Assembly: GCA_030526455.1 (NCBI GenBank)
Contig: JAUNCU010000176.1
Location: 1 to 5,909, forward strand
Reading direction: 5' to 3'
Source: Bacteroidales bacterium
GTDB taxonomy: Bacteria > Bacteroidota > Bacteroidia > Bacteroidales > Muribaculaceae
Length of the DNA: 5,909 nucleotides
The position numbers and the translations under genes were made by a program. The notes beneath the pieces were generated by a model. The model saw nothing but the letters and a program-made list of their open reading frames with translations, made no database searches and was not told the DNA's origin. This document shows positions 5,901 to 5,909 of this stretch, in pieces. Positions within the stretch are counted from its first letter, which is position 1. Each line of letters opens with the position of its first letter.

Positions 5901-5909
5901 ATCTTAGTC

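Overview
The window carries four complete protein genes and no RNA gene, mobile element or CRISPR array. Everything points to a Bacteroidota bacterium, most likely order Bacteroidales (Prevotellaceae or Muribaculaceae-like; this narrower placement is inference). The reasons are a TAnnTTTG-type -7 promoter box in front of every gene, the lack of clear Shine-Dalgarno sequences with A-rich leaders instead, fairly GC-rich genes separated by AT-rich spacers, and a secreted nuclease ending in a dockerin-like calcium-binding repeat pair, as is common in gut Bacteroidales.

Layout. Positions 5-847 (minus) encode a membrane-anchored or lipoprotein periplasmic solute-binding-domain protein of the MltF-like/SBP_bac_3 type. 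Positions 956-2062 (minus) encode NAD-dependent alanine dehydrogenase (ald), followed by a strong intrinsic terminator at 878-917. Positions 2308-3918 (minus) encode a secreted endonuclease I family protein with an Ig-like segment, an FN3-like domain and two C-terminal dockerin-like repeats, followed by a terminator at 2230-2271. A 297-base divergent spacer (3919-4215) holds the promoters of the nuclease and of dnaB, a perfect DnaA box and a CGCG palindrome. Positions 4216-5805 (plus) encode the replicative helicase DnaB. The last 104 bases are a CTAG-rich, repeat-rich tail that probably includes the dnaB terminator.

The three minus-strand genes lie in a row, but each has its own promoter-like box and the nuclease and ald each have their own terminator. 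They are therefore best read as independent transcription units rather than one operon. Their jobs are also unrelated: solute sensing or binding, alanine catabolism, extracellular DNA degradation and chromosome replication.

I do not see a convincing undescribed multi-gene system. The points most worth a second look are regulatory: the DnaA box in front of dnaB, two similar CGCG palindromes placed exactly 5 bases upstream of the -7 boxes of dnaB and the solute-binding gene, and the repeat structure after dnaB. At the protein level they are the dockerin-like tail on the nuclease, the missing ligand-carboxylate arginine in the solute-binding protein, and an SSB-tip-like end on DnaB.
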